Source of the DNA: Tepidiforma sp.
GTDB lineage: Bacteria > Chloroflexota > Dehalococcoidia > Tepidiformales > Tepidiformaceae
Assembly (NCBI GenBank): GCA_026003935.1
Contig: BPIE01000001.1
Span: 62,001 to 126,000, forward strand
Direction: 5' to 3'
Length of the DNA stretch: 64,000 bases
The translations under genes were made by a program, and so were the position numbers. Below the pieces are notes generated by a model. It saw only the letters and a list, made by a program, of their open reading frames with translations, was not told the DNA's origin and did no database searches. This document shows, one piece after another, positions 17,948 through 27,643 of the stretch (position 1 is the stretch's first letter; the number at the start of each line of letters is the position of its first letter).

Positions 17948-18745
17948 TCACCGACCCCGGAAAACGGGTTCCCGCTTCTCGAGGAACGAGCGTCGGCCTT
18001 CTGCGGCGTCTTCGGTGGCGTGGGTGATTTGCTGCAGGAATTGCTCGAGCTCGATTTGTTCATCGAGGCCGCGGCTGGCCCCTTCCTGGACCAGCCGCTT
18101 CATCAGCTCGATGGCGACACTGGGGCCGTGGGCAATGGTGCTGGCGAGGGCATTCACGGCGCCGGCGAGCTCTTCGTCGGGGACGACCTGGCTCACCAGG
18201 CCGATCTGCTCTGCCTGCCGCGCACCGATGATTTCGCCCGTGTAGAGGAGCCGGTACGCCCACTCCGGCCCGACCAGCCGGGGCAGCAGCCACGTCGACC
18301 CTGTATCGGCAACGATCGCCCGTTTCACGAAGATGGCGCTGAACCGGGCCGACTCTGCGGCCACCCGGATGTCGCATGCCATGGCCAGCGAGAAGCCCGC
18401 GCCGACGCACGGCCCGTTCACCGCGGCGATGGTGGGCTTGCGGCAGTGGTACACCTGCGCAGTCGCCAGGAAGCGAGAGCGCATCATGCCGGCGCGTCCC
18501 GGGAAGGGGCGTGCCGGCCAGTCCTCCTCACGGGTTGTCGTGGTCAGGTCCGTCCCGGCGCAGAAGCCGCGCCCCGCTCCGGTGAAGACGATCGCCCGAA
18601 CGGCGTCGTCCGCCTCGGCCATGACCACTGCGTTTTCGATCTCCGCCCACGAGCCCCAGGAGAGCGCGTTGAGCTTCTCCGGCTTGTTGAGCGTGATGCG
18701 GGCTATGCCGTCGTCGACGCGGTAGAGGATGTCGCGAAACTGCAT
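17948..18745 (-). CDS. Enoyl-CoA hydratase/isomerase family protein
   Basis: A 265-residue crotonase-fold protein. ATG 18745 has GGGAGA about 6 bases upstream; the frame is open further upstream but over the divergent promoter region. Oxyanion-hole segments are GRGFCAGTDL (about 65-75) and NGPCVGAGFSLAMACDIR. The first catalytic Glu of classical hydratases is not obvious (VGAGFSLA) and the second position falls in IVADTGSTWLLPRLVG, where Asp replaces Glu, as in many isomerase or degradative paralogues. The tail RRSFLEKREPVFRGR is usual. It is divergent from an acyl-CoA dehydrogenase gene, so fatty-acid or aromatic-acid beta-oxidation is likely. Confidence 0.85.
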   Translation of the reverse strand: MQFRDILYRVDDGIARITLNKPEKLNALSWGSWAEIENAVVMAEADDAVRAIVFTGAGRGFCAGTDLTTTTREEDWPARPFPGRAGMMRSRFLATAQVYHCRKPTIAAVNGPCVGAGFSLAMACDIRVAAESARFSAIFVKRAIVADTGSTWLLPRLVGPEWAYRLLYTGEIIGARQAEQIGLVSQVVPDEELAGAVNALASTIAHGPSVAIELMKRLVQEGASRGLDEQIELEQFLQQITHATEDAAEGRRSFLEKREPVFRGR

Positions 18746-18832
18746 CTGCGGTCTCCCAGGTGCGTAGTAGGGTGGGGGAAGCCTACGGCATCGGCGCGGG
18801 GCAGCCCACCGTGCGGTGCCGCGATGGCGGGC

Positions 18833-18838
18833 TATACT
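18833..18838 (+). promoter_or_regulatory. -10 box of acyl-CoA dehydrogenase promoter
   Basis: TATACT preceded by GC in the 127-base divergent region between the enoyl-CoA hydratase and acyl-CoA dehydrogenase genes. It predicts a leader of about 28 bases with no clear Shine-Dalgarno sequence. No strong -35 is visible. Confidence 0.5.
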
Positions 18839-18872
18839 CGCAAAAGCCAACCCTGAACGACCGGACCCGCCC

Positions 18873-20042
18873 ATGCTATTTCGCGACTCCCCCGAGCATG
18901 CCGCCTTCCGCGCCGAGGTGCGCGCGTTCCTCGATGCCGAGCTTCCGCGCGACGTGTGGAACATGCGCAATGACCGCGAGGAGATGACCCCGGAGGAGGC
19001 GGAATTCACGCGCCGGTTTCGCAAGAAGCTTGCGGCGCGGGGGTGGCTCACGATGGGCTGGCCAAGGGTGTTCGGGGGCGCGGGCGCGAGCTACATGACC
19101 CAAACCGTCTACATGGAGGAGATGAGCGCTGCTGGCGCACCCGGTGCCTACGACCAGGGGGTGTGGCTGGCTGGACCCGCGCTCATGATGCACGGCACCC
19201 CGGAACAGCAGCAGCGATGGCTGCCGGGCATGCGGGCGGCGGACGACCACTGGTGCCAGCTCTTCTCCGAACCGGGTGCCGGGTCCGACCTGGCCAGTCT
19301 CCAGACCCGGGCCGTCCGCGACGGCGATGAGTACATCATCAACGGTCAGAAAATCTGGACCTCGGGGGCGCAGGAAGCAGACTGGGGCATCCTGCTGGCT
19401 CGAACCGACCCGGAAGCTCCCAAGCACCGGGGCATCAGCTATTTCATGGTCGACATGCGCCTCCCCGGGATTACCATCCGCCCCCTGGTGAACCTGATGG
19501 GCAGCCGTCACTTCTGCGAAGTGTTCTTCGACGACGTGCGAATCCCGGCTGATTGCCTCATCGGCGAGGAGAACCGCGGCTGGTACATCGCGACCACGAC
19601 CCTTGACCAGGAGCGTTCGAGCATCAACCGCGTGGTCATGACGCGCAGCACGCTGTACGCGCTGATCGACTACGTCAGGGAGCATCGGCATTTGCGCCGC
19701 GACGAAATTCGGCATGAGCTCGCCGAGCGGTACCTCGAGTTCGAGATTGGCCGCTGGCTGTGCTACCGGGTGGCGCAGATGCAGAGCGAGGGCAAGGTGC
19801 CGAATGCCGAGGCTTCAGTCTCGAAGATTTTCGGAACGGAGCTGCAGCGGCAGATGGGCATCACGGGGCTTCGCGTCCTTGGGCTGCCGGGGCAGCTCGA
19901 GCCGGGTTCTCGCTGGGCGCCGCTGCGCGGCAGAATCGAACGCTGGGCGCTCGCAGCCCCAAGCTACACCATCGCGGGCGGTACGAGCGAAGTGAACCGG
20001 AACATCATCGCAACGCGCGGACTTGGCCTTCCCCGCGGCTGA
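18873..20042 (+). CDS. Acyl-CoA dehydrogenase family protein
   Basis: A 389-residue flavoprotein. ATG 18873 gives the family-like start LFRDSPEHAAFRAEVRAFL; the frame is open upstream but would run across the promoter. Order of features: N-terminal helical domain; the beta-barrel FAD/substrate segment CQLFSEPGAGSDLASLQTRA and INGQKIWTSGAQEADWGILL; then the C-terminal helical bundle ending IAGGTSEVNRNIIATRGLG. The middle and end resemble the FadE-like acyl-CoA dehydrogenases common in Actinobacteria and Chloroflexi rather than the short-chain enzyme. It oxidises an acyl-CoA to the 2-enoyl-CoA; chain length or branched substrate is unknown. Confidence 0.9.
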   Translation: MLFRDSPEHAAFRAEVRAFLDAELPRDVWNMRNDREEMTPEEAEFTRRFRKKLAARGWLTMGWPRVFGGAGASYMTQTVYMEEMSAAGAPGAYDQGVWLAGPALMMHGTPEQQQRWLPGMRAADDHWCQLFSEPGAGSDLASLQTRAVRDGDEYIINGQKIWTSGAQEADWGILLARTDPEAPKHRGISYFMVDMRLPGITIRPLVNLMGSRHFCEVFFDDVRIPADCLIGEENRGWYIATTTLDQERSSINRVVMTRSTLYALIDYVREHRHLRRDEIRHELAERYLEFEIGRWLCYRVAQMQSEGKVPNAEASVSKIFGTELQRQMGITGLRVLGLPGQLEPGSRWAPLRGRIERWALAAPSYTIAGGTSEVNRNIIATRGLGLPRG

Positions 20043-20087
20043 CCTTGCGCCAGCCGATGCTTCGTCCGAACCTGCATGTGAAGCATC

Positions 20088-20468
20088 ATGAACCCGAACA
20101 ACACCTTCCGCACCGACGGCACGATCGACGCTTTCGAGAACCAGTTCCCCGGCCGGGATTACGTGATCGAGTTCATCGCGCCCGAGTTCACGAGTGTTTG
20201 CCCGATGACCGGGCAGCCCGACTTCGGCACCATCCGGGTCACGTATATACCCGACCGAAAGTGCATCGAGCTGCGCAGCTTCAAGTTCTACCTCCACGCC
20301 TTTCGAAACCGCGGCATCTTTTACGAAGACGTGGTGAATACCATCCTCGATGACATCGTCGCTGCTGTGCAGCCGCGGTCGGCGACAGTGACGGGGGAGT
20401 TCAACACGCGGGGAGGCATCAGCGCTCGTGTCACTGCTACGTACGCGCCGTCCGCTACCGGGGCATGA
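20088..20468 (+). CDS. queF: NADPH-dependent 7-cyano-7-deazaguanine reductase (unimodular)
   Basis: A 126-residue single-domain QueF of the T-fold. The nucleophilic Cys is C38 in FTSVCPMTGQPDF, with the general acid D45. The family motif ESKSLK appears as ELRSFKFYLHAFRN (61-74), a slightly divergent form. It reduces preQ0 to preQ1 in queuosine biosynthesis. ATG 20088 is 45 bases after the acyl-CoA dehydrogenase stop. No other queuosine gene and no preQ1 riboswitch-like leader is visible nearby. Confidence 0.92.
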   Translation: MNPNNTFRTDGTIDAFENQFPGRDYVIEFIAPEFTSVCPMTGQPDFGTIRVTYIPDRKCIELRSFKFYLHAFRNRGIFYEDVVNTILDDIVAAVQPRSATVTGEFNTRGGISARVTATYAPSATGA

Positions 20469-20488
20469 CGCGGCCCCCGAGGATTCCG

Positions 20489-20521
20489 TAGACTCGAAGC
20501 CCCGTGGCCCCTGGTGGGGCC
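20489..20521 (+). promoter_or_regulatory. Possible promoter -10 and leader hairpin before NAD(P)HX epimerase
   Basis: TAGACT (20489-20494) resembles the -10 boxes of this window. A perfect six-pair hairpin follows, GGCCCC-TGGT-GGGGCC at 20506-20521. There is no T tract, so an intrinsic terminator for queF is unlikely; it may be chance in GC-rich sequence. Confidence 0.3.
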
Positions 20522-20532
20522 GTGAGGTGCGC

Positions 20533-21309
20533 ATGCCAGTAAAACCCGACCCTACGGGGTTCCCGCAACGCCGCTGCTCCGATGTTTGTTCCGTGACCGC
20601 CGCCCAGATGCGCGATGTCCAGCGCATCGCGCAGGAGGAGTTTGGGCTCGATATCCTCCAGCTCACTGAAAATGCGGGCCGGAGCGCGGCACTCCTCGCC
20701 TTTGCCATGCTCGGAGGACGCGGGCGAGGCCAGCGCGTCGTCGTGCTTGCGGGCGGCGGCAACAAGGGTGCAGCAGGCCTCGCGGCGATTCGCCACCTGG
20801 CCAACTGGGGCTGCCGCGTCGAGCCGGTCATCGGCGGTGTCGAGGAAGAGGTCTCATTCACGGCCCGTCGCCAGCTCCACATCCTTCGCCAGACAGGGCT
20901 CCTGCAGCCCGCGGACCTCGAAGCGAGCGAGGTGCGCCTCGAAGAGCAGCTGGCGGGCGCCGACCTCGTCATCGATGCCCTTGTGGGCTACGGGCTCGAG
21001 GGTCCGCCGGTCGGCGTTGCCGCGGCCGTCACCCGGCTTGCAGTCGAATCCCGGAGGCCGATACTGGCGCTCGACATTCCTACCGGCGTCAACGCGACGT
21101 CCGGCGAAGTGAGCATGCCCGCCATTCGCGCCGTGACGACGCTCATGCTCGACCTTCCGAAACGCGGATGCCTCGACCCGCAAGCGAGGGGGATGGTCGG
21201 GGAACTCTATCTCGCGGATATTGGCATCCCGTTGAGCGTGCATCAGCGGCTCGGCATCCCCGTTGGGCAACTCTACTCGGAGGGCCCGATCGTCCGGCTT
21301 CGCCGCTGA
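20533..21309 (+). CDS. nnrE: NAD(P)H-hydrate epimerase (YjeF N-terminal domain)
   Basis: A 258-residue stand-alone YjeF_N Rossmann-like protein. Features in order: VTAAQMRDVQRIAQEEFGLDILQLTENAG; the glycine loop GGGNKGAAGLAAIRHL; ADLVIDALVGYGLEG; and ILALDIPTGVNATSG. It would repair the S/R epimers of damaged, hydrated NAD(P)H. The glycine loop differs from the usual GNNGGDG, having Lys-Gly-Ala-Ala in place of Asn-Gly-Gly-Asp, so the activity may be altered. There is no fused kinase (NnrD) domain. ATG 20533 is chosen; the frame is open upstream but begins inside queF. A later in-frame GTG just before TAAQM is also possible. Confidence 0.8.
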   Translation: MPVKPDPTGFPQRRCSDVCSVTAAQMRDVQRIAQEEFGLDILQLTENAGRSAALLAFAMLGGRGRGQRVVVLAGGGNKGAAGLAAIRHLANWGCRVEPVIGGVEEEVSFTARRQLHILRQTGLLQPADLEASEVRLEEQLAGADLVIDALVGYGLEGPPVGVAAAVTRLAVESRRPILALDIPTGVNATSGEVSMPAIRAVTTLMLDLPKRGCLDPQARGMVGELYLADIGIPLSVHQRLGIPVGQLYSEGPIVRLRR

Positions 21310-21317
21310 CGGCCCTT

Positions 21318-21346
21318 TTGTCCGGCTCCCGAGCGCGTGCTATAGT
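21318..21346 (+). promoter_or_regulatory. Promoter of the nuo operon (-35 TTGTCC, -10 TATAGT)
   Basis: TTGTCC at 21318-21323 and TATAGT at 21341-21346 are separated by exactly 17 bases, the best sigma-70-type promoter in the window together with that of guaB3. It lies in the 81-base gap before nuoA and predicts a start of transcription near 21353. Confidence 0.65.
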
Positions 21347-21359
21347 CAGCGCCGGTCCT

Positions 21360-21377
21360 TAGGGACGAATTTCACAA
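21360..21377 (+). promoter_or_regulatory. Possible Rex-type operator upstream of nuoA
   Basis: TAGGGACGAATTTCACAA matches 13 of 18 positions of the known Rex operator TTGTGAAATATTTCACAA, with a perfect right half. It sits about 7-25 bases after the predicted transcription start, where a bound repressor would block RNA polymerase. Its last 12 bases are identical to the site upstream of nuoE, 13 kb away. Confidence 0.45.
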
Positions 21378-21390
21378 ACGGCCCCGCTGC

Positions 21391-21768
21391 GTGCTGTACG
21401 AATACGGTCACATCGGCATCCTCGTCATCATCGCGCTGATTTTCCCGCTTGGCGCGGTGGTGACCTCGTGGGCGCTCCAGTTCGTCGGCATCCGGCCGAA
21501 GTTCCGGCCGGATCCGGTCCGGGATGATATCTACGAATGCGGGCTTCGCACGGAGGGCCCGAGCCTCGTCCAGTTCAACTTCCGCTATTACTACATCGCC
21601 CTCCTGTTCGTGCTCCTCGACGTTGAAATCATCTTCCTCTTCCCGTGGGCGCTCGTATTCGACTCGGTGGGCTGGGTCGGCTACGGGAAGGGGCTGCTGT
21701 TCATCGCCACCTTCATCGTCGGCGGCATTTACGCTTGGCGAAAACGCGCACTGGAGTGGCGCCTGTGA
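21391..21768 (+). CDS. nuoA: NADH-quinone oxidoreductase subunit A
   Basis: A 125-residue membrane subunit with three helices (about 8-30, 65-85, 95-115). The conserved loop YECGLRTEGPSLVQFNFRYY and the acidic LLFVLLDVEIIFLFPWA are diagnostic of NuoA. It sits at the junction of membrane arm and quinone site. GTG 21391 follows the promoter and putative operator. NuoB normally follows directly; here the stop overlaps the nuoC GTG, so nuoB is missing from its place. Confidence 0.93.
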   Translation: MLYEYGHIGILVIIALIFPLGAVVTSWALQFVGIRPKFRPDPVRDDIYECGLRTEGPSLVQFNFRYYYIALLFVLLDVEIIFLFPWALVFDSVGWVGYGKGLLFIATFIVGGIYAWRKRALEWRL

Positions 21769-22289
21769 CCCGCGAGCTTACCGGTTCCGAAGCCGCCGCA
21801 CTCGCCGAGGCCCTTGTGCCCGGCTCAGTCGATCGAACAACGGAGACAGCCTGCTATCTCAAGCCTGACCGGCTGGTCGAGACGCTCCGGGCGCTCCGCG
21901 ATGACCCCGAGGCCAACCTCGTCCACCTGACCAACCTGTGCGGCGTGGACTACTGGGACCATTTCGAAGTCGTGTATCACATTCAGTCTTTCGAGAAGAA
22001 CCACTTGGCCTGCTTCAAGGTGGAGGCGTGGGACAGGGAGAAGCCGGAGGTGCCAAGCGTCACGCCGGTTTTCCATGGGGCGTGGATGCAGGAATGCGAA
22101 GCGTATGACCTTTTCGGCATCCAGTTTGCCGGCCACCCGAACCTCTACCGCATCCTGCTTTGGGAAGGCTACCCGGGGTGGCCGCTGCGCAAGGACTTCC
22201 TCGCGATGCCGGGCGGACTGCAGCCGGGGCTGGGTGAATTCGCCGGCGTTGCTCGCCGCCAGGAACCGCCCGTGAAGGTGATCGAATGA
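21765..22289 (+). CDS. nuoC: NADH-quinone oxidoreductase subunit C (30 kDa-type)
   Basis: A 174-residue cytoplasmic subunit of the quinone-reducing module. Family stretches are LTNLCGVDYWDHFEVVYHI, QECEAYDLFGIQFAGHPN and LLWEGYPGWPLRKDF. The start is GTG 21765 in the nuoA stop overlap (GTGA); the frame is open upstream but over nuoA. Its end overlaps nuoD (ATGA). It has no cofactor. Confidence 0.92.
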   Translation: MTRELTGSEAAALAEALVPGSVDRTTETACYLKPDRLVETLRALRDDPEANLVHLTNLCGVDYWDHFEVVYHIQSFEKNHLACFKVEAWDREKPEVPSVTPVFHGAWMQECEAYDLFGIQFAGHPNLYRILLWEGYPGWPLRKDFLAMPGGLQPGLGEFAGVARRQEPPVKVIE

Positions 22290-23395
22290 GCGGGGTCATC
22301 AAGAGCGAGCCGTTCGTTATCAACATCGGGCCCCAGCACCCCTCCACGCACGGCGTGTTCCGGATCAAGGCCACGGTCGACGGCGAAAAGGTGATCGATG
22401 CCGAGATGGTGATGGGCTACCTCCATCGTTCCATGGAGAAGCTGGCGGAGGAGCGCACCTACACCCAGAACATCCCGTTCACCGACCGCACCGACTACCT
22501 GAGCAGCATGTCGAACAATCTCGGCTACTGCCTTGCGGTTGAGAAGCTGGCCGGCATCGAGGTGCCGCCGCGCGGCAACGCCATCCGCGTCATCATGGCC
22601 GAACTCCAGCGGCTCGCGAGCCATTGCATGGCGGTCGGCGCATTCGCGAACGACACCGGCGCGTGGCAGACGCCTGTCATGTGGGCATTCCGAGAGCGTG
22701 AAAAGATTCTCGACATCTTCGAGGTCACTTCGGGGGCTCGCCTGACCTGCAATTACATGCGCATTGGCGGCGTTGCGTTCGACCTCCGGCCGGAGTTTGA
22801 GCCGATGGTCCGGCGGGTGCTCCGGGACTTCCCGCCCTTCATCGATGAGATGGAGGGGCTCCTCTCAGGAAACGAGATCTTCATCGCGCGCACGAAGGGG
22901 GTCGGCGTCCTGACGCCGGAGATGGCGACCAATGCCTCCCTGTCGGGCCCGATGCTGCGCGGCAGCGGCATTGCGTGGGATATCCGCAAAGCCGACCCGT
23001 ATTGCGGATACGAGCAATATGATTTCGATATCCCGATCGGTTACAACGGCGACAGCTACGACCGGTTCATCGTCCGCCTCGAAGAGATGCGGCAGAGCGT
23101 GCGGATCATTCAGCAGGCGCTGGATGGTCTCCCGGGTGGTCCGTTTCGCACCGAAGTGCCGCTCGCACTGCGGCCGCCCAAGGGCGAAGCCTACGCCCGC
23201 ATTGAAAGCCCGAGGGGCGAACTTGGCTACTACCTCGTCTCGGACGAAGGGCCGTCGCCGTACCGCTTCCACATTCGGCCGCCGTCGTTCATCAACCTCT
23301 CTGCGCTGAAGGAGATGACCGTTGGCGGCACCGTCGCGGATGCGATCGTCGTCCTCGGGTCCATTGACATTGTCGTGGGGGAGATTGACCGGTGA
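22286..23395 (+). CDS. nuoD: NADH-quinone oxidoreductase subunit D (49 kDa-type)
   Basis: A 369-residue subunit lining the quinone cavity. Near the N-terminus NIGPQHPSTHGVFRI carries the His of the quinone-head contact; YLHRSMEKLAEERTY, SHCMAVGAFANDTGAW and the C-terminal VVLGSIDIVVGEIDR are typical. It stays bound beside NuoB, which must be encoded elsewhere. It lacks the hydrogenase metal-binding cysteines, as expected. It overlaps nuoC and nuoH by 4 bases each. Confidence 0.94.
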   Translation: MSGVIKSEPFVINIGPQHPSTHGVFRIKATVDGEKVIDAEMVMGYLHRSMEKLAEERTYTQNIPFTDRTDYLSSMSNNLGYCLAVEKLAGIEVPPRGNAIRVIMAELQRLASHCMAVGAFANDTGAWQTPVMWAFREREKILDIFEVTSGARLTCNYMRIGGVAFDLRPEFEPMVRRVLRDFPPFIDEMEGLLSGNEIFIARTKGVGVLTPEMATNASLSGPMLRGSGIAWDIRKADPYCGYEQYDFDIPIGYNGDSYDRFIVRLEEMRQSVRIIQQALDGLPGGPFRTEVPLALRPPKGEAYARIESPRGELGYYLVSDEGPSPYRFHIRPPSFINLSALKEMTVGGTVADAIVVLGSIDIVVGEIDR

Positions 23396-24645
23396 CCCCG
23401 TTCCTCACATCCGACCGGTGGTACGACATTCGCGACCTGGGGAACCTTTCATCGGCAATTCTCGAGGCCCTCGACAAGGTTCTGCCGTTCGAGGTCGTCT
23501 ACATCCTTGCCGCTGTCATCGGCTTCGTTGCCAGTTTCCTGCTGTTCGTTCTTCCCTCCCAGCTGTTCGTTGGTGTTTATGGGGAACGGCGCCTGATCGG
23601 GCGGATGCAGTCCCGCCTCGGTCCGAATCGCGTAGGGCCGTTCGGGCTGCTCCAGCCTATCGCCGACGCCATCAAGCTCATCCAGAAGGAAGCCCTCACG
23701 CCGACGCAGGCAGACCGCGCGGTCATGTACGTGGCGCCTATCCTGTTCGTCATGCCTGCAGTGCTGCTCTGGGCGGTGATTCCATTCGGCGAACATATGG
23801 TCATCGCTGACATCCCGGTCAGCCTCATGTATTTCCTCGCCGTATCCTCGCTTCCCGTCATTGCGACGTTCATGGCCGGGTGGAGTGCGAACAACAAGTA
23901 CAGCCTGTTTGGCGCCATGCGCATCGTCTCGATGGTTATCAGCTACGAGTCGCCGCTGGTGTTGACCCTACTTGGGGCTGTCGTCCTGACCGGGACGATC
24001 AGCCTCTCGGGCATGGTGGCCTGGGCGGACGAGTTCAACATTTGGGTGGTCTTTGTTCAACCCCTGGCACTTGTCATCTACTTCATCTGCGTCAGCGCGG
24101 AGCTCAACCGGACCCCGGTTGACATCGCCGAAGCAGAGTCCGAAATCGTGGCGGGGTACCTGACCGAGTATTCGGGCATGAAGTGGGGCCTGTTTTACGG
24201 CATGGATATCGGCTACGCGCTTGCTGCCTCCGGGTTTATCACCACGGTCTTCCTCGGCGGCTGGACGTTTTTCGGACTTGAGGCGTGGATTCCGGGCTGG
24301 CTCATCTTCATCGCCAAGACGTACCTCATCTACTTCCTTTTCATCTGGACCCGCGGTACGTTGCCCAGGCTCCGGGCTGACCAGCTCATGGCCTTTGCGT
24401 GGAAGTTTCTCCTGCCGCTTGGCGTTTTCAACCTGCTTATCGTGAGCACAGAGCGGATGCTCTGGTTCGAGCAGGATTACGCGAAGGGGCTGGTCTACGT
24501 CTTCGCGGCGGTGAACATCGCTCTCTCCGCGGTGCTCGTCTACGTGTGGGCGCGGTTCAACGGGTACCGCCCGGAACGAACGCCGACGCGACCCCGGCTT
24601 GTCAAACAGGCCGGAGGGTACATCCCGGTCGGGGAGCGCTCATGA
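23392..24645 (+). CDS. nuoH: NADH-quinone oxidoreductase subunit H
   Basis: A 417-residue membrane subunit with eight or nine helices. Quinone-channel motifs are GERRLIGRMQSRLGPNRVGPFG, shown by its pieces ERRLIGRMQSR and GPNRVGPFGLLQPIADAIKL, plus AELNRTPVDIAEAESEIVAG with its conserved acidic residues and FIWTRGTLPRLRADQLM. It links the quinone site to the proton-pumping arm. GTG 23392 overlaps the nuoD stop. NuoI normally comes next; here the stop overlaps nuoJ (ATGA), so nuoI is absent from its place. Confidence 0.94.
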   Translation: MTPFLTSDRWYDIRDLGNLSSAILEALDKVLPFEVVYILAAVIGFVASFLLFVLPSQLFVGVYGERRLIGRMQSRLGPNRVGPFGLLQPIADAIKLIQKEALTPTQADRAVMYVAPILFVMPAVLLWAVIPFGEHMVIADIPVSLMYFLAVSSLPVIATFMAGWSANNKYSLFGAMRIVSMVISYESPLVLTLLGAVVLTGTISLSGMVAWADEFNIWVVFVQPLALVIYFICVSAELNRTPVDIAEAESEIVAGYLTEYSGMKWGLFYGMDIGYALAASGFITTVFLGGWTFFGLEAWIPGWLIFIAKTYLIYFLFIWTRGTLPRLRADQLMAFAWKFLLPLGVFNLLIVSTERMLWFEQDYAKGLVYVFAAVNIALSAVLVYVWARFNGYRPERTPTRPRLVKQAGGYIPVGERS

Positions 24646-25163
24646 TGGACGGGTTTGGTCCTTCGCTCGCGTTCTGGGTGCTCGCTGCTATTACCCTCGT
24701 TGCAGCTGGCGGCGTGATGGTTTCGCGGAACCTGCTGCACGCCGTGCTCTTTCTCATCCTCACGTTTGTAGGTGTCGCCGGGTTCTTCGTGCTGCTCTCG
24801 GCCGACTTCATCGCGATGGCACAGGTCATCATCTATGTCGGCGCCATCGCGGTGCTCGTCCTGTTCGCCGTTCTTCTTACGCCAAGGTCGAGCCGCGACA
24901 ACTCGGAAACCCGCTGGGCGGCCCCGGGCATTCTGCTGGCCGTTTGCCTGGCAGCCATCTTCCTGTTCGTCGTCCATGACACTGCATGGCGGACTGTCGA
25001 TGCTGCGCCCGCCAATCTTAGTGCTGCGTCGCTGGGGCGGGCGCTCCTCTCGACGTGGGTCGTCCCGTTCGAGATTGCCAGCGTGCTGCTCACGGCTGCG
25101 CTCGTGGGGGCCATCATGCTGACGCGAAGCCCAGAAGAAGAAGCGGAGGACGCTCTCGCATGA
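24642..25163 (+). CDS. nuoJ: NADH-quinone oxidoreductase subunit J
   Basis: A 173-residue membrane subunit with five helices. ATG 24642 lies in the nuoH stop overlap; a second in-frame ATG follows immediately at 24645. The helix-3 stretch MAQVIIYVGAIAVLVLFAVLL is the hallmark of NuoJ, with the mobile pi-bulge region. Its TGA overlaps the nuoK ATG. The frame is open upstream but over nuoH. Confidence 0.92.
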   Translation: MMDGFGPSLAFWVLAAITLVAAGGVMVSRNLLHAVLFLILTFVGVAGFFVLLSADFIAMAQVIIYVGAIAVLVLFAVLLTPRSSRDNSETRWAAPGILLAVCLAAIFLFVVHDTAWRTVDAAPANLSAASLGRALLSTWVVPFEIASVLLTAALVGAIMLTRSPEEEAEDALA

Positions 25164-25474
25164 CTCCCGGTCTCGAACACTTCCTGACTGTCGGGGCGCT
25201 GCTGTTCTGCCTGGGGCTCGCGATTTCGCTGTCGAAGCGCAACGCCATCGGCGTTCTCATGGGCGTCGAGCTCATGCTCAACGCAGTCAACCTCACGCTC
25301 ATCGCGTTCTCGCGGTTCACGGTGAGCCCGAACCCCATCGCTGGCCACACGTTCGTCGTGTTCATCCTGACGGTTGCTGCGGCGGAGGCGGCCGTGGCGC
25401 TCGCACTCGCCGTCGCTGTTTACCGGAACCGCGAGACCGTCGACGTCGACCGCCTCAATCTCCTCAGGTCGTGA
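25160..25474 (+). CDS. nuoK: NADH-quinone oxidoreductase subunit K
   Basis: A 104-residue three-helix membrane subunit, MrpC-like. The conserved acidic residues in mid-membrane are visible: Glu in LMGVELMLNAVNLTLIAF and Glu in TVAAAEAAVALALAVAVYR. It forms part of the proton path between NuoJ and NuoN. ATG 25160 overlaps the nuoJ stop. A 65-residue gene separates it from nuoL. Confidence 0.93.
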   Translation: MTPGLEHFLTVGALLFCLGLAISLSKRNAIGVLMGVELMLNAVNLTLIAFSRFTVSPNPIAGHTFVVFILTVAAAEAAVALALAVAVYRNRETVDVDRLNLLRS

Positions 25475-25480
25475 AGCAGC

Positions 25481-25678
25481 ATGTGGGTTGAATTCATGAC
25501 GGTAAGAAACGCCTATGTCGCCCAGACTTGGGCTGAACTGTTCGCCGCGGAGGCGCTCTCGGTCCGCGTCGTTCCGCCCATCGGCTACGGCGAGAAGGCG
25601 TCGATGCTCGACGAACGGACGCTCTACGTACCGAGCGGGAAGGCGCACGTCGCCCGCGAAATCCTGAGGAAGATTTAG
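25481..25678 (+). CDS. Small DUF2007-like protein inside the nuo operon
   Basis: A 65-residue protein placed between nuoK (6-base gap) and nuoL (3-base gap). The likely core begins at an in-frame ATG at 25496, MTVRNAYVAQTWAELFAAEA, and continues with VRVVPPIGYGEKASMLDERT and LYVPSGKAHVAREILRKI. The beta-alpha-beta pattern (a strand with VAQTWAEL, a strand ending LYVP, a last helix with AREIL) resembles the DUF2007 putative signal-transducing proteins. It is not a known complex I subunit. Its position suggests an assembly, stability or regulatory role, which is inference only. Confidence 0.7.
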   Translation: MWVEFMTVRNAYVAQTWAELFAAEALSVRVVPPIGYGEKASMLDERTLYVPSGKAHVAREILRKI

Positions 25679-25681
25679 CCG

Positions 25682-27637
<1,956 letters not shown>

Positions 27638-27643
27638 GAGGCC

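Noticed and set aside
23392-24645. Complex I-like genes as part of a hydrogenase or Mrp antiporter
   Set aside because: NuoD lacks the NiFe-binding cysteines and the set A, C, D, H, J, K, L, M, N is the standard complex I set in standard order, so a hydrogenase reading is not supported.
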